In this document: in pieces, positions 17,182 to 26,361 of the stretch
How the letters are laid out: each line of letters begins with the position of its first letter
Numbering within the stretch: the first letter of the stretch is position 1
Assembly (NCBI RefSeq): GCF_014655955.1
Contig: NZ_BNBO01000006.1
Span: forward strand, 87,460-151,459
Source: Kitasatospora indigofera
GTDB lineage: Bacteria > Actinomycetota > Actinomycetes > Streptomycetales > Streptomycetaceae
Direction: 5' to 3'
DNA: 64,000 bases
The notes under the pieces: generated by a model
What the model was told of the DNA's origin: nothing
The model's database searches: none
What the model saw: the letters and a program-made list of their open reading frames with translations, nothing else
Position numbers and translations under genes: made by a program

Positions 17182-18111
17182 CTACGCCGGTGGCCGGCGC
17201 GGCGCCGGGATGTCCCCCGCCGGTGCCCGGGTGGCCTCCCGCAGCAGCGGCAGCAGCATCTGCTCGTACGCCGTCAGCGGCCGGGCCAGGGTCCAGTTGA
17301 CCGTCACCGTACGGCCTTCGGGTGCCGGGCGGACCGCCAGCTCGGCCAGCAGTCCGTGCCGCAGTTCCAGCCGGACCGACCGGCGCGGCACCAGCCCCAC
17401 CCCCAGGCCGATCCGCACCCCCTCCTTGATGCCGTCGGTGCCCCACAGGTCGAGGGTCCGGGCGCCGGCCAGCTCCCAGCTCTGCAGGAGGTCGGTGAGC
17501 TGACGGCGCGTCTGCGACCCGCACTCGCGGAGCAGGAAGGTCTCGTCGGCCAGGTCGGCGGGGGCGAGGTCCCGCCCCGCCAGCGGATGGCCGGCCGGGC
17601 CGATCAGCAGCATGTCCTCGGTGAGGAGCCGCTCCGAGCGGTACCGGCCGGGCGGCAGCGGGCTGCCGGTCACGCCGATGCCGGTCCGGCCCTCCTCCAG
17701 GGCCTCGGCGAGCTGCTCGGCGGTACTGACCGCGACGCTGAACCGGACCGCGGGCTCGCGGCGGCGCAGTTCCAGCAGCACCGACGGCAGGAAGTGCCCG
17801 CCGACGGTGCTCGTGCTGCCGACCGTCAGCGGTTCCTCGCCCAGGAGCGCCGCCGCGTGGACGGCCTTCACGGCCTGGTCCGCCAGCGCCAGTACCTCCT
17901 TGGTCTGCGCCAGCAGGACCTTGCCCGCCAGGGTGGGGCGGATCTTCGGGCCCGAGCGGTCGACCAGCTGGGTCCGCAGGGCCATCTCCAGGTTCTGCAC
18001 CTGTTTCGAGACGGACGACTGGCTCAGGAACAGGACCTGGCTCGCGGCCGAGAACCCCTCGCACTCGATGACCTGTACGAAGATCGCCAGTTGATTGAGA
18101 TTGAGTCGCAT
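17182..18111 (-). CDS. LysR-family transcriptional regulator
   Basis: 309 residues from ATG 18111. N-terminal winged HTH MRLNLNQLAIFVQVIECEGF, then LSQSSVSKQVQNLEMALRTQLVDR. The C-terminal substrate-binding domain is residues 90-295 (LTVGSTSTVGGHFLPSVL, GIGVTGSPL, LLRECGSQTRRQL), similar to CysB/CbbR-type effector domains. Upstream in-frame codons (to 18186) lack a ribosome site. The target is unknown: neighbours are the GH16 gene downstream on the same strand and a divergent PucR-type gene 484 bp upstream. Confidence 0.88.
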   Translation of the reverse strand: MRLNLNQLAIFVQVIECEGFSAASQVLFLSQSSVSKQVQNLEMALRTQLVDRSGPKIRPTLAGKVLLAQTKEVLALADQAVKAVHAAALLGEEPLTVGSTSTVGGHFLPSVLLELRRREPAVRFSVAVSTAEQLAEALEEGRTGIGVTGSPLPPGRYRSERLLTEDMLLIGPAGHPLAGRDLAPADLADETFLLRECGSQTRRQLTDLLQSWELAGARTLDLWGTDGIKEGVRIGLGVGLVPRRSVRLELRHGLLAELAVRPAPEGRTVTVNWTLARPLTAYEQMLLPLLREATRAPAGDIPAPRRPPA

Positions 18112-18595
18112 GGTGGCCTCGCTCGCGTCCGGAGGGTAGGGACACAGGGGCGGCGCGGCGCCTCGCGGGCCTGGCCGGTAGGGCAATGTACCGTGCGCCG
18201 GGCCCGTGCCACAGCGGAGATCCGCCTTCGGTGGCGCCGGGCCGGGGCCGGGTGCTCACCCCTCCGGTCCGCCCTGAGCTGCGCCGACGCCCGGCCGGAT
18301 GGGGGCCGCCCGGCGTCCGCGAGAGCGGGGCAGGCAGCTACCGGTCGGTAAAGAATAGGCAAAGCGGCGGGACGAAACCTCGATTCGGGCCTCTTTCCCT
18401 GATGACCGGCCCGCCTGTGGCCGGCAGTTCCCGGGAGGAGATCCGGTGCACCCGAGCCCCAGTGGTCGACCGGCAGCACACTCTCCGTCCGCCGCTCACC
18501 CGCGGCGGACACCCGCCCCGCCCGGCCGCCGACGCGGCGCGGCCCGGCGCCCGTCCCCGGCGGCGCCGGCCGGGCACACAACGGAAGGAGCCGCC
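18112..18595. other. Divergent intergenic region, no gene supported
   Basis: 484 bp between the LysR gene and the PucR-type gene. An AT-richer spot at 18349-18364 (GTAAAGAATAGGCAAA) stands out from the GC-rich surroundings and is the most likely promoter or regulator-binding area, but no clear -35/-10 pair can be assigned. Confidence 0.45.
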
Positions 18596-19372
18596 ATGCA
18601 TGCGCCGGCCCTGCCCGGTGACGACCACGGCGAACCGGTACGCCACCGGCCGCCCGAGCCGGAGGCCGCCGCGGGCGCCCGGCCCCGGGACGACCCGGCG
18701 ACCGTCCAGGCGGTGGCGCTGACCGTGGCGCCGGGACCGCCCCCGCCCGGACTGTCCGCCCTGAAGGTGGTCGCCTACCTGCACGGACCCGAGCCCTACC
18801 TGCTCATCCCCGACCCGGCCCCGGGGATGCACCGGACCCTCGTCCGCTGGTTGCAGGGCCGGTCGGCGGCGGTCGGCCCGGTGGTGGCGCGCGCCGAGGC
18901 CGGGGCCTCCCTCCGCTGGGCCCGCACGCTGCTGGCGATGGCGCCGCAGCGGCCCGGAGGCCCGGGGGAGCTCCTCTTCGTGGAGGACCACCTGGCCAAG
19001 GTGATGCTCTTCCAGGACCCTCTGCTGGCCGGCCACCTGTCGGTCAAATGGCTGGGCAGACTGCGGGACATGACGCCCGGTCAGCGCGAGCGCACCGAGC
19101 GGACCCTGCTCGCCTGGCTGGAGGGCGGCGGCGCGGCCAGGGCGGCCCTGCTGCTGCGCGTCCACCCGCGGACCGTCCGCTACCGGCTCCGGATGCTGGA
19201 GCGGCTCTTCGGCAGCAGCCTGCACACCGCGCAGGCCAGGTTCGAGCTCCTGCTCGCGCTGAAGATCCACGGCATGGCCGCCGAGTGCGCCCGGCTGCGC
19301 CGCAGAGCCGACGAACTGCCCGCTCCCGGTACCCCCCGGCCCGGACAGGACGCCCGGCCCGGCGGCCGCTGA
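18596..19372 (+). CDS. PucR/CdaR-type regulator with C-terminal helix-turn-helix
   Basis: 258 residues from ATG 18596, with GGAAGGA 6 bp upstream. The N-terminal 60 residues are Pro/Arg-rich and probably disordered. The middle (about 60-180) has the look of a small sensory GGDEF-like or unknown domain. The C-terminal HTH_30 motif is clear: TLLAWLEGGGAARAALLL, then VHPRTVRYRLRMLERLFG, followed by RFELLLALKIH. Proteins ending this way control catabolic or antibiotic genes as PucR/CdaR family activators. No partner gene is obvious. Confidence 0.75.
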   Translation: MHAPALPGDDHGEPVRHRPPEPEAAAGARPRDDPATVQAVALTVAPGPPPPGLSALKVVAYLHGPEPYLLIPDPAPGMHRTLVRWLQGRSAAVGPVVARAEAGASLRWARTLLAMAPQRPGGPGELLFVEDHLAKVMLFQDPLLAGHLSVKWLGRLRDMTPGQRERTERTLLAWLEGGGAARAALLLRVHPRTVRYRLRMLERLFGSSLHTAQARFELLLALKIHGMAAECARLRRRADELPAPGTPRPGQDARPGGR

Positions 19373-19582
19373 GCCGCACCCGCTCCTGACCCGCTCCTGA
19401 CCTTCCAGATTCCGTGACGTTCGACCGGGACCTGCGATCGCGGAGACCTGTCCGTCCTCGATGAGTTCCCCCCACGGACGGGCCCGCGCTCCATCGAGTG
19501 TTCACCGCGGCCACCGGCCGTCCTCCACCGGCTCCGGTGGCGGTCCGGCGTGCTCGCTCGTCCCGGCATGATGAGGAAACCG

Positions 19583-20311
19583 ATGTCATCTTCGAGGAAG
19601 AAGCGCGGACCCGGAAAGACTCCCTTCGGCATTCCCAAGGTGAGCCGCCTTCCGCGATCGTTCGCCACTCTTCTCGTGATCGTGGCCATGATTTCCACGG
19701 CGGGGGCCCTGATCGTCCCCGTCGTGCGCTCGGCGGGCGCGTACCGCAGTCCGCGGGCGGACGAGACGCCGGGCACGGTGCAGACGCCGACCGGGCCGCT
19801 GACACCACTCGACCGGGACTTCGTCAAACGGGTCAGACTGGCCGGGCTGTGGGAGATCCCGGCCGGCCGGATGGCCCTCGCCAAGGGCGGGAGCACCGAG
19901 GTCAGGACCGCCGGCCAGCACCTGGTGGACGGGCACACGGAGCTGGACCGGGCCGTCCTGGACACCGCCCAGACGCTCGGCCTGGAGGTGCCCGGCGAGC
20001 CCTCCGTCCAGCAGAAGGCCTGGCTGAAACAGCTGGACGACGCCCAGGGCGCGGAATTCGACCGGCTGTTCGCGAACATCGTGCGCAACGCCCACGGCCA
20101 GGTCTTCGCCGTGGTCGCCCAGGTGCGCGCCGGTACCCAGAACTCCACCGTCCGTGACCTGGCGACCCTGGCCAACTCCACGGTGCTGGACCACATGACG
20201 GTCCTGGAGGCCACCCGGCTGGTGAGATTCGGCGACCTCTCCGGCCCGCCGGCCGGCACCTCCTCGCCGACCGCGGCCCCGGTCCCGGCGCCCGGTGGGA
20301 CCCAGCGTTAG
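19583..20311 (+). CDS. Membrane-anchored or secreted DUF4142 protein
   Basis: 242 residues. ATG 19583 is chosen over ATG 19568/19571 because GAGG lies 6 bp upstream. A basic N-terminus is followed by a hydrophobic segment (FATLLVIVAMISTAGALIVPVV), a signal peptide or anchor. Residues 75-215 match DUF4142, a ferritin-like four-helix bundle: DRDFVKRVRLAGLWEIPAGRMA, VRTAGQHLVDGHTELDRAV, FDRLFANIVRNAHGQVF. Function is unknown; it is the first gene of a run of co-oriented envelope and redox genes. Confidence 0.82.
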   Translation: MSSSRKKRGPGKTPFGIPKVSRLPRSFATLLVIVAMISTAGALIVPVVRSAGAYRSPRADETPGTVQTPTGPLTPLDRDFVKRVRLAGLWEIPAGRMALAKGGSTEVRTAGQHLVDGHTELDRAVLDTAQTLGLEVPGEPSVQQKAWLKQLDDAQGAEFDRLFANIVRNAHGQVFAVVAQVRAGTQNSTVRDLATLANSTVLDHMTVLEATRLVRFGDLSGPPAGTSSPTAAPVPAPGGTQR

Positions 20312-20376
20312 ACACCTGCAGCAGAAGAGGCTGTCCACGGCCTGTCCGACAGGCCCGATCCCGTTTCGAGGGTGCG

Positions 20377-21771
20377 ATGATGAAGGTTCACAAACGCGGC
20401 AGGTCACGGCGCAGACTGCTGGCCCTGCTGCTGGCGGGGGTGCTGGCCGTCAGCGGCGCGTCCGTGCTCGCCGCCGCGGCGTTCGCCGGGCAGCGGCCCT
20501 GGCGGTCGCAGCCGGCCGCCGCCCGGACCGGTACGGTCGCCTGCGGCGACGTCGGCGCGAGCCTGGCCTCGGTGCCGGAGGCCGCCCAGGCGGAGGTCGA
20601 CCAGGACCTCGCCGACCTCGACGTCCAGGTGGCCGACGCCTACCGGACCCTCTCCGAGCCCGGCTCCGGGGGCGGCGAGCAGAACGTCATGGGCGCGCTG
20701 GCCGAGAAGCGCTCGACCACCCTGCGCAAGCTCGCCGCGAACGCCGGAGCCGACTCGGGGCTGCCCAAGGACCTCTCCGGCCTGGCGAACTGCTCGATCC
20801 GGCGCGACCTCGTGGTCGACGCCTCCGCCCAGGACTACGCCCCGCCGGCCCGGAGCGGAACGGCCGACCGGAACAAGGGGTCCGGCGGCGGCAGGTCCGC
20901 CCTGGGCCGCGGCTTCGTCGACATCAGGTCCGTCTCCCCGAACGTCGTCAAGCCCGCCCGGACCGGTCCGGCCACCGGCACCTTCACCTCGCGCTGCGGG
21001 CGCAACGAGAACCGCCACCTCAACCCCGACAACGTGATCGTGGCCCCCGGCGTGAGCAACGGCGCCCACCACATGCACGACTACGTCGGCAACCTCGTCA
21101 CCAGCGCGTTCTCCGCCAACGGCAAGCTCGCCGCGGCCGGCACCACCTGCTCCAACGGGGACCAGTCGGCCTACTACTGGCCGGTGCTGCGGCTCCTCGA
21201 CGGCGCCGACGAGAGCGACTTCAAGGCCCCCGGCGGCGGAAAGGACCGCAACGTGGGCCGGATCCTGCAGCCGGCCGAGGCCGGGATCACGTACAGCTCG
21301 CCCACCGGGACCAAGGTCCAGCCGATGAAGCGCTTCCTGCGGATCATCACCGGCGACGCCAAGGCCCTCACCAACGGGCCGGCCAACGCGCACGCCTCGT
21401 GGAGCTGCACCGGGTTCGAGGACCGCCAGCTCGCCGACAAGTACCCGGTCTGCCCGGGCGGCAGCCGGGTGGTGCGGACCCTCACGTTCCCGGACTGCTG
21501 GGACGGCAAGAACATCGACAGCGCCAACCACCGCTCCCACACGGCCTTCTCCGACGCGCGCGGCGGCTGCCCCAAGAACTTCCGGGCGATCGCCCAATTG
21601 GTCGAGCGCGTCACCTACGAGGTGCCGTCCGGGGTCCGGTTCGCCGTCGACAGCTTCCCCGAGCAGCTCCACAACCCGATCACCGACCACGGGGACTTCG
21701 TCAACGTGATGAACCAGAACCTGCTGGACCAGGTGGCGAGTTGCGTCAACGAGGGGCGCCGCTGCGGATGA
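20377..21771 (+). CDS. Secreted DUF1996 domain protein
   Basis: 464 residues with an Arg-rich n-region and Ala-rich signal peptide (to about residue 37). The DUF1996 domain covers about 205-455: GTFTSRCGRNENRHLNPDN, HHMHDYVGN, YYWPVLRLLDG, PVCPGG, FPDCWDGKNIDSANHRSH, HNPITDHGDF. The conserved His/Asp/Cys residues suggest a secreted enzyme or metal-binding fold, but no activity is established. ATG 20380 is equally possible and better spaced from GAGGG. It lies 65 bp after the DUF4142 gene. Confidence 0.88.
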   Translation: MMKVHKRGRSRRRLLALLLAGVLAVSGASVLAAAAFAGQRPWRSQPAAARTGTVACGDVGASLASVPEAAQAEVDQDLADLDVQVADAYRTLSEPGSGGGEQNVMGALAEKRSTTLRKLAANAGADSGLPKDLSGLANCSIRRDLVVDASAQDYAPPARSGTADRNKGSGGGRSALGRGFVDIRSVSPNVVKPARTGPATGTFTSRCGRNENRHLNPDNVIVAPGVSNGAHHMHDYVGNLVTSAFSANGKLAAAGTTCSNGDQSAYYWPVLRLLDGADESDFKAPGGGKDRNVGRILQPAEAGITYSSPTGTKVQPMKRFLRIITGDAKALTNGPANAHASWSCTGFEDRQLADKYPVCPGGSRVVRTLTFPDCWDGKNIDSANHRSHTAFSDARGGCPKNFRAIAQLVERVTYEVPSGVRFAVDSFPEQLHNPITDHGDFVNVMNQNLLDQVASCVNEGRRCG

Positions 21772-21910
21772 CCCGCACGGGCCGCCGCCGGGACGGACCC
21801 CGGCGGCCCGGGCCGCGACTCCCCGCGCGGCCCGCCCCGGCGCCCGGCCCGACCAGGGCGGCGCCCCCACCCAGACCGCAGTACGGACGACGAGGCCGGA
21901 GGGCACAAGC

Positions 21911-22732
21911 ATGTCGACAGGGCAAGGACGCCGGTCCCGGCGTTCGGCCGAGGGGCCGCCCCGGGCCCGCGGTGACCAGGGCGTGCCGGACCGGGCCACG
22001 GGCGACCGGCCCGAGGCCGGCGGCCGGACCGCACCCACCGCGTGGTCGCTCCTGCCGCTGCTGGCGGTGGCGCTGGGCCTGACGGCCGTGGCCGTCAACG
22101 GCGCGCTGCAGGCCTTCCTCGGGGTGGCCGCCGGGGTCCTCGCCCTGGTGTCCTTCTCCGCGGCCGTCCTGTGGGGCCTCGCGGCGACCGACCGGCTGCT
22201 GCTGCACCCGGTGCACCGGCTGGCCGCACAGGCGGTCCACCGGACGATGGGCGTCGCGGGGGTGGTCTTCCTCGTCCTGCACATCTGGACGAACCTGATC
22301 CAGGACCGGATCGGCGCGCTGCCGGCCTTCGTGCCGTTCGCCGACCCGCACCGGCCGGTCGTGCTGGGCCTCGGGGTCCTGGCCGGCTACCTGCTGCTGG
22401 CCGTGGCCCTCGCCGGGGCCGCCCGCGGGGCGCTGGCCAGGACGGGCGAGGCGACCCGGTGGCGGATCGTCCACATCTGCGCCTACCCGGCGTGGGGCGC
22501 CGCCCTGGTGCACGGCCTCAACGCGGGCCGGCTTCCAGCGCCTTGGGTGTCCGTCCTGTACACGGTCGCGGTGGCGGGCGTGATCGTCGCGCTCGGGCTG
22601 CGGCTGGCCCTCCAGGACCGCGGATCGCCGCGCCGCAGCGGCGTCCCGGTCCGGCCGGTCCAGGTGCCGCCCGAGCCGGCCGGCCGGCCGCCGGCCGGCG
22701 CCGGAACCGCTCGGCGGTGGCTGGACGGATGA
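21911..22732 (+). CDS. Ferric-reductase-like transmembrane b-type cytochrome
   Basis: 273 residues from ATG 21911 behind GGAGGG. A charged, disordered N-terminus of about 40 residues is followed by about six membrane spans (45-232). Two helices each carry a His pair with haem-ligand spacing: His110 and His124, then His188 and His201. This is the pattern of ferric reductase/NADPH-oxidase-type proteins that hold two b haems across the membrane. There is no flavin domain in the protein; the next gene, overlapping by ATGA, encodes a flavin/Fe-S protein that could supply electrons. Confidence 0.75.
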   Translation: MSTGQGRRSRRSAEGPPRARGDQGVPDRATGDRPEAGGRTAPTAWSLLPLLAVALGLTAVAVNGALQAFLGVAAGVLALVSFSAAVLWGLAATDRLLLHPVHRLAAQAVHRTMGVAGVVFLVLHIWTNLIQDRIGALPAFVPFADPHRPVVLGLGVLAGYLLLAVALAGAARGALARTGEATRWRIVHICAYPAWGAALVHGLNAGRLPAPWVSVLYTVAVAGVIVALGLRLALQDRGSPRRSGVPVRPVQVPPEPAGRPPAGAGTARRWLDG

Positions 22733-24165
22733 ACGGCGCACCCATCGCCTGGCTCGGCCGGCCGGTCCTGTTCGCGGGCCTGGAGCACGAGGAGCGGCTC
22801 GACTACCGCTCGCACCTGCTCGTCCACGACCGGCCGGCGGCGATGCCGGCCGACGAGCTGGCCGACCTGGCCGAGAACGTCAACCTGCGCGGCCGGGGCG
22901 GGGCCGGCTTCCCGTTCGCGCGGAAGGTCCGGTCCGTCGTCAAGGCGGCCGCCCGGCGCAAGGGCCGCCCGGTCGTGGTGGTCAACGGTACGGAAGGAGA
23001 ACCCAGTTGCCTCAAGGACGCCGCGCTGCTGCTGCGCACCCCGCACCTGGTGCTGGACGGTGCGCTGCTGGCGGCCGCCGCGCTGGACGCGGAGCAGGTG
23101 GTGCTCGGGGTCACCCGGGCCGACGTCGAGCAGTCCCTGCGCCGGGCCCTGGCCGAACGCAGGTCCACCAGGCCGGCGGTCACCGTCACCCGGCTGCCCG
23201 AGCGCTTCGTCTCCGGCGAGAGCAGCGCGCTGGCCCGGGGCATCACCAGCGGGATCGCCCTCCCGCGCGGCGGGGGCGTGCGGACCAGCGACAGCGGGGT
23301 CGGGGGGATGCCCACCCTGCTGTCCAACGCCGAGACGTACGCGCAGCTCGCCGTCGCCGCCCGGCTGGGGGCGCTGCCCTACCGCGAGGTCGGCCTGCCG
23401 TCGGAGCCCGGGACGGTCCTGCTGACCCTGGCCGGCTCCCAGGTGGTGGAGACGCCCACGGGTGTGCCGCTCGCCGAACTGCTGGCGATGTTCGGCCTGG
23501 AGATCGGGCAGGGCGTGCTGGCCGGCGGCTACCACGGCACGTGGCTGACCCCCGCGGCGGCCGCCAGGGCGGTGGTGTCCCGCGAGTCCTTCCGGAGCCT
23601 CGGCGGGGCGCTCGGCGCCGGCGCGGTCCTGCCGCTGCCGGACACCACCTGCCCGCTCGGCGAGGCGCTCCGGGTCGCCCGCTGGATGGCGGACGAGACG
23701 GCCGGCCAGTGCGGCCCGTGCTACCTCGGACTGCCCGCCCTGGTCAAAGCGCTGGAGGAGGTGGTGCGGGGCGGCGGCCGGGCCGCGCTGGACGCCGTCG
23801 AGACCCGGATGAGGGCCGTCACCGGACGGGGTGCCTGCAGCCACCCCGACGCCGCCTCCCGGTTCGTGGCCTCGGCGCTGGAGGTCTTCGACGAGGACCT
23901 GCAACTGCACTCCTACCAGTACGGCTGCGGCCGGTCCGTGCAGGGCGTCCTCCCGATGCCGGTGGTGGAGAGCGCCGGGAGCATCGTGGTGGACTGGACG
24001 CTCTGCGAGGCCCACGGGCTCTGCACCAGCGTCCTGCCCGAGGTCATCGGGCTGGGGGCGGACGGATTCCCCGCCGCCGGCGTCATGCCGGTCCCGCCGC
24101 GGCTGCTCCAGCAGGCGGCCCGGGCGGTCGACCGGTGCCCCGCGCTGGCGCTGCGCATCCGGTGA
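22729..24165 (+). CDS. NuoF-like NADH:FMN oxidoreductase fused to a 3Fe-4S ferredoxin domain
   Basis: 478 residues. ATG 22729 overlaps the preceding stop. The NADH/FMN-binding loop RGRGGAGFPFARK is at 54-66, with NGTEGEP at 86-92. An SLBB-like segment follows around 225-300. The NuoF cluster region reads CGPC (Cys328, Cys331) with the expected third Cys replaced by Gly334 and a later Cys in GACSHPD, so the N3-type 4Fe-4S site is incomplete. Residues 415-478 form a small ferredoxin domain with Cys426, Cys432 and Cys470 (CEAHGLC, then CP), the three-ligand pattern of 3Fe-4S ferredoxins. It probably passes electrons from NAD(P)H to the membrane cytochrome. Confidence 0.85.
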   Translation: MNGAPIAWLGRPVLFAGLEHEERLDYRSHLLVHDRPAAMPADELADLAENVNLRGRGGAGFPFARKVRSVVKAAARRKGRPVVVVNGTEGEPSCLKDAALLLRTPHLVLDGALLAAAALDAEQVVLGVTRADVEQSLRRALAERRSTRPAVTVTRLPERFVSGESSALARGITSGIALPRGGGVRTSDSGVGGMPTLLSNAETYAQLAVAARLGALPYREVGLPSEPGTVLLTLAGSQVVETPTGVPLAELLAMFGLEIGQGVLAGGYHGTWLTPAAAARAVVSRESFRSLGGALGAGAVLPLPDTTCPLGEALRVARWMADETAGQCGPCYLGLPALVKALEEVVRGGGRAALDAVETRMRAVTGRGACSHPDAASRFVASALEVFDEDLQLHSYQYGCGRSVQGVLPMPVVESAGSIVVDWTLCEAHGLCTSVLPEVIGLGADGFPAAGVMPVPPRLLQQAARAVDRCPALALRIR

Positions 24166-24340
24166 GGGCCGCCCGGCCCGCCGCGAGCGCCGGGGGCGCA
24201 CCCGTTCGGCGGTGACCACCACCGCTGCGCCCCTCCTGCCACCTCACCACTCGTTCCACCCCTCACCCCACCGATCGTCAGGCCTCGACCCGCGATCCCT
24301 CGTGGGCCCAGGCTCCACCGATGGAAAGGCAAGGAAGATC

Positions 24341-25369
24341 TTGACAACGAAACGATACGGACTCGTGGCGGTCTGCCTCCTGCTGGCCGGCCTCGTGTTC
24401 ATGGCGGCCCTCGGGAGCGTCAGCAGCAGCGCCAGTCCGTCCTCCGGGGCGTCCGACTCCACCCAGCTGGCCGGCTCGACGCCCTCCCCGGCCGGCGCCT
24501 ACGGCGCGTACGGCTCCTACGGCGACGCCTCGTCCTCGCCCTCGGCGGGGGCCGCCGCCGGCCGGCCCGCCGGGGCGCTGGCCATCCGGGTGGACGACCA
24601 GCTCGGCCCGGTCCTGACGGACGGTCAGGGCTTCACCCTGTACCGCTTCGACAAGGACACCAGCAAGCCGCCGGCGTCCAACTGCTCCGGCGCCTGCGCC
24701 ACCACCTGGCCGCCGGCCGTCAACGACGCCACCACCTCGCCGGGCACCGGCATCGACCAGGCCAAGCTCGGCGAGGTCGCCCGGGCCGACGGAACGCGCC
24801 AGCTGACGGTGGGCGGCTGGCCGGCCTACCGCTACGCGCAGGACACCGCACCCGGCGACACCAAGGGCCAGGGGGTGGGCGGCACCTGGTTCGCCCTGGC
24901 ACCCGACGGGACGAAGGCGAAGGCCGCCGGCGCCGACGCCTCGGCCTCCGCCGCGCCGACGGCCCCGGCCCCGGCCGGCACGATGCCGCAGCCGTCCCAG
25001 CAGCCCCAGGTGAAGGTGCAGATCTCCGTGGTCATGAACCCCCAGCTCGGCCAGATCATGGTGGACGGCCACGGCCGGACCCTGTACCACTTCGGCAAGG
25101 ACACCGCCTGGCCGATGCGCTCGAACTGCGAGGGGCAGTGCCTGAAGACCTGGCCGCCCGCCCCGCCGGTGGACGCCGACAAGGTGAAGGGCGTGGACCC
25201 GAAGCTGATCGGCAAGCTCCAGCGGCCGGACGGCACCTGGCAGCTGAGCATCAACTGCCTTCCCGCGTACCTTTACTCGGGCGACCAGGGCTACGGTGAC
25301 GCGCTCGGGAACGGGATCGACAACCAGTGGTCGGCCATCAACCCGCAGGGCAAGCCGGCCGGCAAGTGA
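24341..25369 (+). CDS. Secreted protein with two Lipoprotein_15 (YxFxxD) repeats
   Basis: 342 residues. TTG 24341 is selected because AAGGAAG sits just upstream and a signal sequence begins at once (TTKRYGLVAVCLLLAGLVFMAALGS). No lipobox is evident. Two copies of the Lipoprotein_15/COG4315 domain follow, about residues 80-185 and 228-335. Each has LYxFxKD (LYRFDKD, LYHFGKD), then CxGxCxxTWPP-type cysteine pairs (NCSGACATTWPP, NCEGQCLKTWPPA). A Ser/Ala/Pro linker joins them. Function is unknown; the repeated Cys pairs and redox neighbours suggest a role in extracellular electron transfer or metal binding. Confidence 0.85.
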   Translation: MTTKRYGLVAVCLLLAGLVFMAALGSVSSSASPSSGASDSTQLAGSTPSPAGAYGAYGSYGDASSSPSAGAAAGRPAGALAIRVDDQLGPVLTDGQGFTLYRFDKDTSKPPASNCSGACATTWPPAVNDATTSPGTGIDQAKLGEVARADGTRQLTVGGWPAYRYAQDTAPGDTKGQGVGGTWFALAPDGTKAKAAGADASASAAPTAPAPAGTMPQPSQQPQVKVQISVVMNPQLGQIMVDGHGRTLYHFGKDTAWPMRSNCEGQCLKTWPPAPPVDADKVKGVDPKLIGKLQRPDGTWQLSINCLPAYLYSGDQGYGDALGNGIDNQWSAINPQGKPAGK

Positions 25370-25848
25370 GGACCCCGGGCGCCGGCCTCGCGCCGCCCCG
25401 CATCGACCGCACCGCCGTCCGGTGGGCCGCGCTGATCCTGTCCTTCCTCCTCGGGATCGTTGAACTCCTCTGGGGCCCGGGCGGGTTGGCCGGCGCCTCG
25501 GAGGCGGCCCGGCGGCCCGGCCCGGGCTCGGTGGAGGAGCTGGCCCGCCGGATCGGCTGCACGGCCGAGATCACCACCGACGCGGCCGACCTCCGGCAGG
25601 GCATGTGCACCTCGGGCGGGGAGGAGATCTGGATCGCCAGCTTCCCGACGACGCGCGCCCAGGACGCCTGGACCTCGGAGGCGCAGGCCTACGGAGGGTC
25701 CTACCTGGTGGGCGACGGATGGGTGGTGGTGCTGTCCGACGCCACGACGGGCGTCCTGCAGGGGCTGCTCGGCGGGGTCGTCGTCGGCGGCGCGGGCCAC
25801 GCCGGCGCGCACCCGCCCGGCGACGGGGGTGAGCAGCGACAACAGTGA
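25366..25848 (+). CDS. Small membrane-anchored hypothetical protein
   Basis: 160 residues from GTG 25366, which overlaps the preceding stop (GTGA). A hydrophobic stretch (WAALILSFLLGIVELLWG) acts as signal or anchor. The rest has a Cys pair (IGCTAEI, GMCTSGGEEI), a GSYLVGDGWVVVL core and a hydrophobic Gly/Val-rich C-terminus. Tight coupling indicates it works with the Lipoprotein_15 protein. I do not recognise the family. Confidence 0.65.
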   Translation: MRTPGAGLAPPRIDRTAVRWAALILSFLLGIVELLWGPGGLAGASEAARRPGPGSVEELARRIGCTAEITTDAADLRQGMCTSGGEEIWIASFPTTRAQDAWTSEAQAYGGSYLVGDGWVVVLSDATTGVLQGLLGGVVVGGAGHAGAHPPGDGGEQRQQ

Positions 25849-26361
25849 CGAGAGCGACGACAGGGCGAGGGTTCCCACCGGCACGCGCCGGCGGGGGCCC
25901 TCGCCCTCCTCGTTGTCCCGGGAGCCCGCCCGGCGATCCGTCACGGCGTCATGGACGCGGCCCGGCAAGGGCGTCCAACCATGCGAATGCCGTATGCACT
26001 TTTCTGTTATCGAGGGGCCGCCGCACTTGACGGAGCTTCGCCAGGGTGTCGGCGCGAGCGCACCGGTCCCACCACCGGGCCTGCGGCGGGACCTGCGCGC
26101 CACCGCGCCGCCCTGCACGCAGATTCCTCACATTCGGATCCGGAATCACCGGGCGGGCGCCTCTTCCCCGGCCTGTTGCCCTGAAACCCGTGGGACTGGT
26201 GTGCTGTGGCCCTTCCTGCCACACCGTCCCGACGGCCGCAGCAGCAGACCGCCGTCGATGCCCTTCGTCCGGGCAGTTCCCGTTCCGGCCCGTGCGGCCG
26301 TCACGCCGGTCAGGCCCGCGAACTCCCCACCGTGAGAAGGCCAGAGCTGAGGAGGAACAAG
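25849..26361. other. Intergenic region before the ECF sigma gene
   Basis: 513 bp without a supported gene. It starts with the hairpin at 25862-25907. The AT-richer segment 25980-26020 (CACTTTTCTGTTATCG) and the region just before 26362 may hold promoters; no pair matches a known consensus well enough to call. Confidence 0.45.
25862..25907 (+). terminator. 21-bp stem terminator after the electron-transfer gene set
   Basis: Arms 25862-25882 and 25887-25907 pair over 21 positions with two G:T pairs and one mismatch around a 4-base loop, 14 bp after the stop of the anchored hypothetical. It would end the transcript of the preceding gene set. Confidence 0.65.

Noticed and set aside
20404..22284. 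A 626-codon minus-strand frame
   Set aside because: Antisense to the DUF1996 and cytochrome genes; low-complexity shadow of GC-rich codons.
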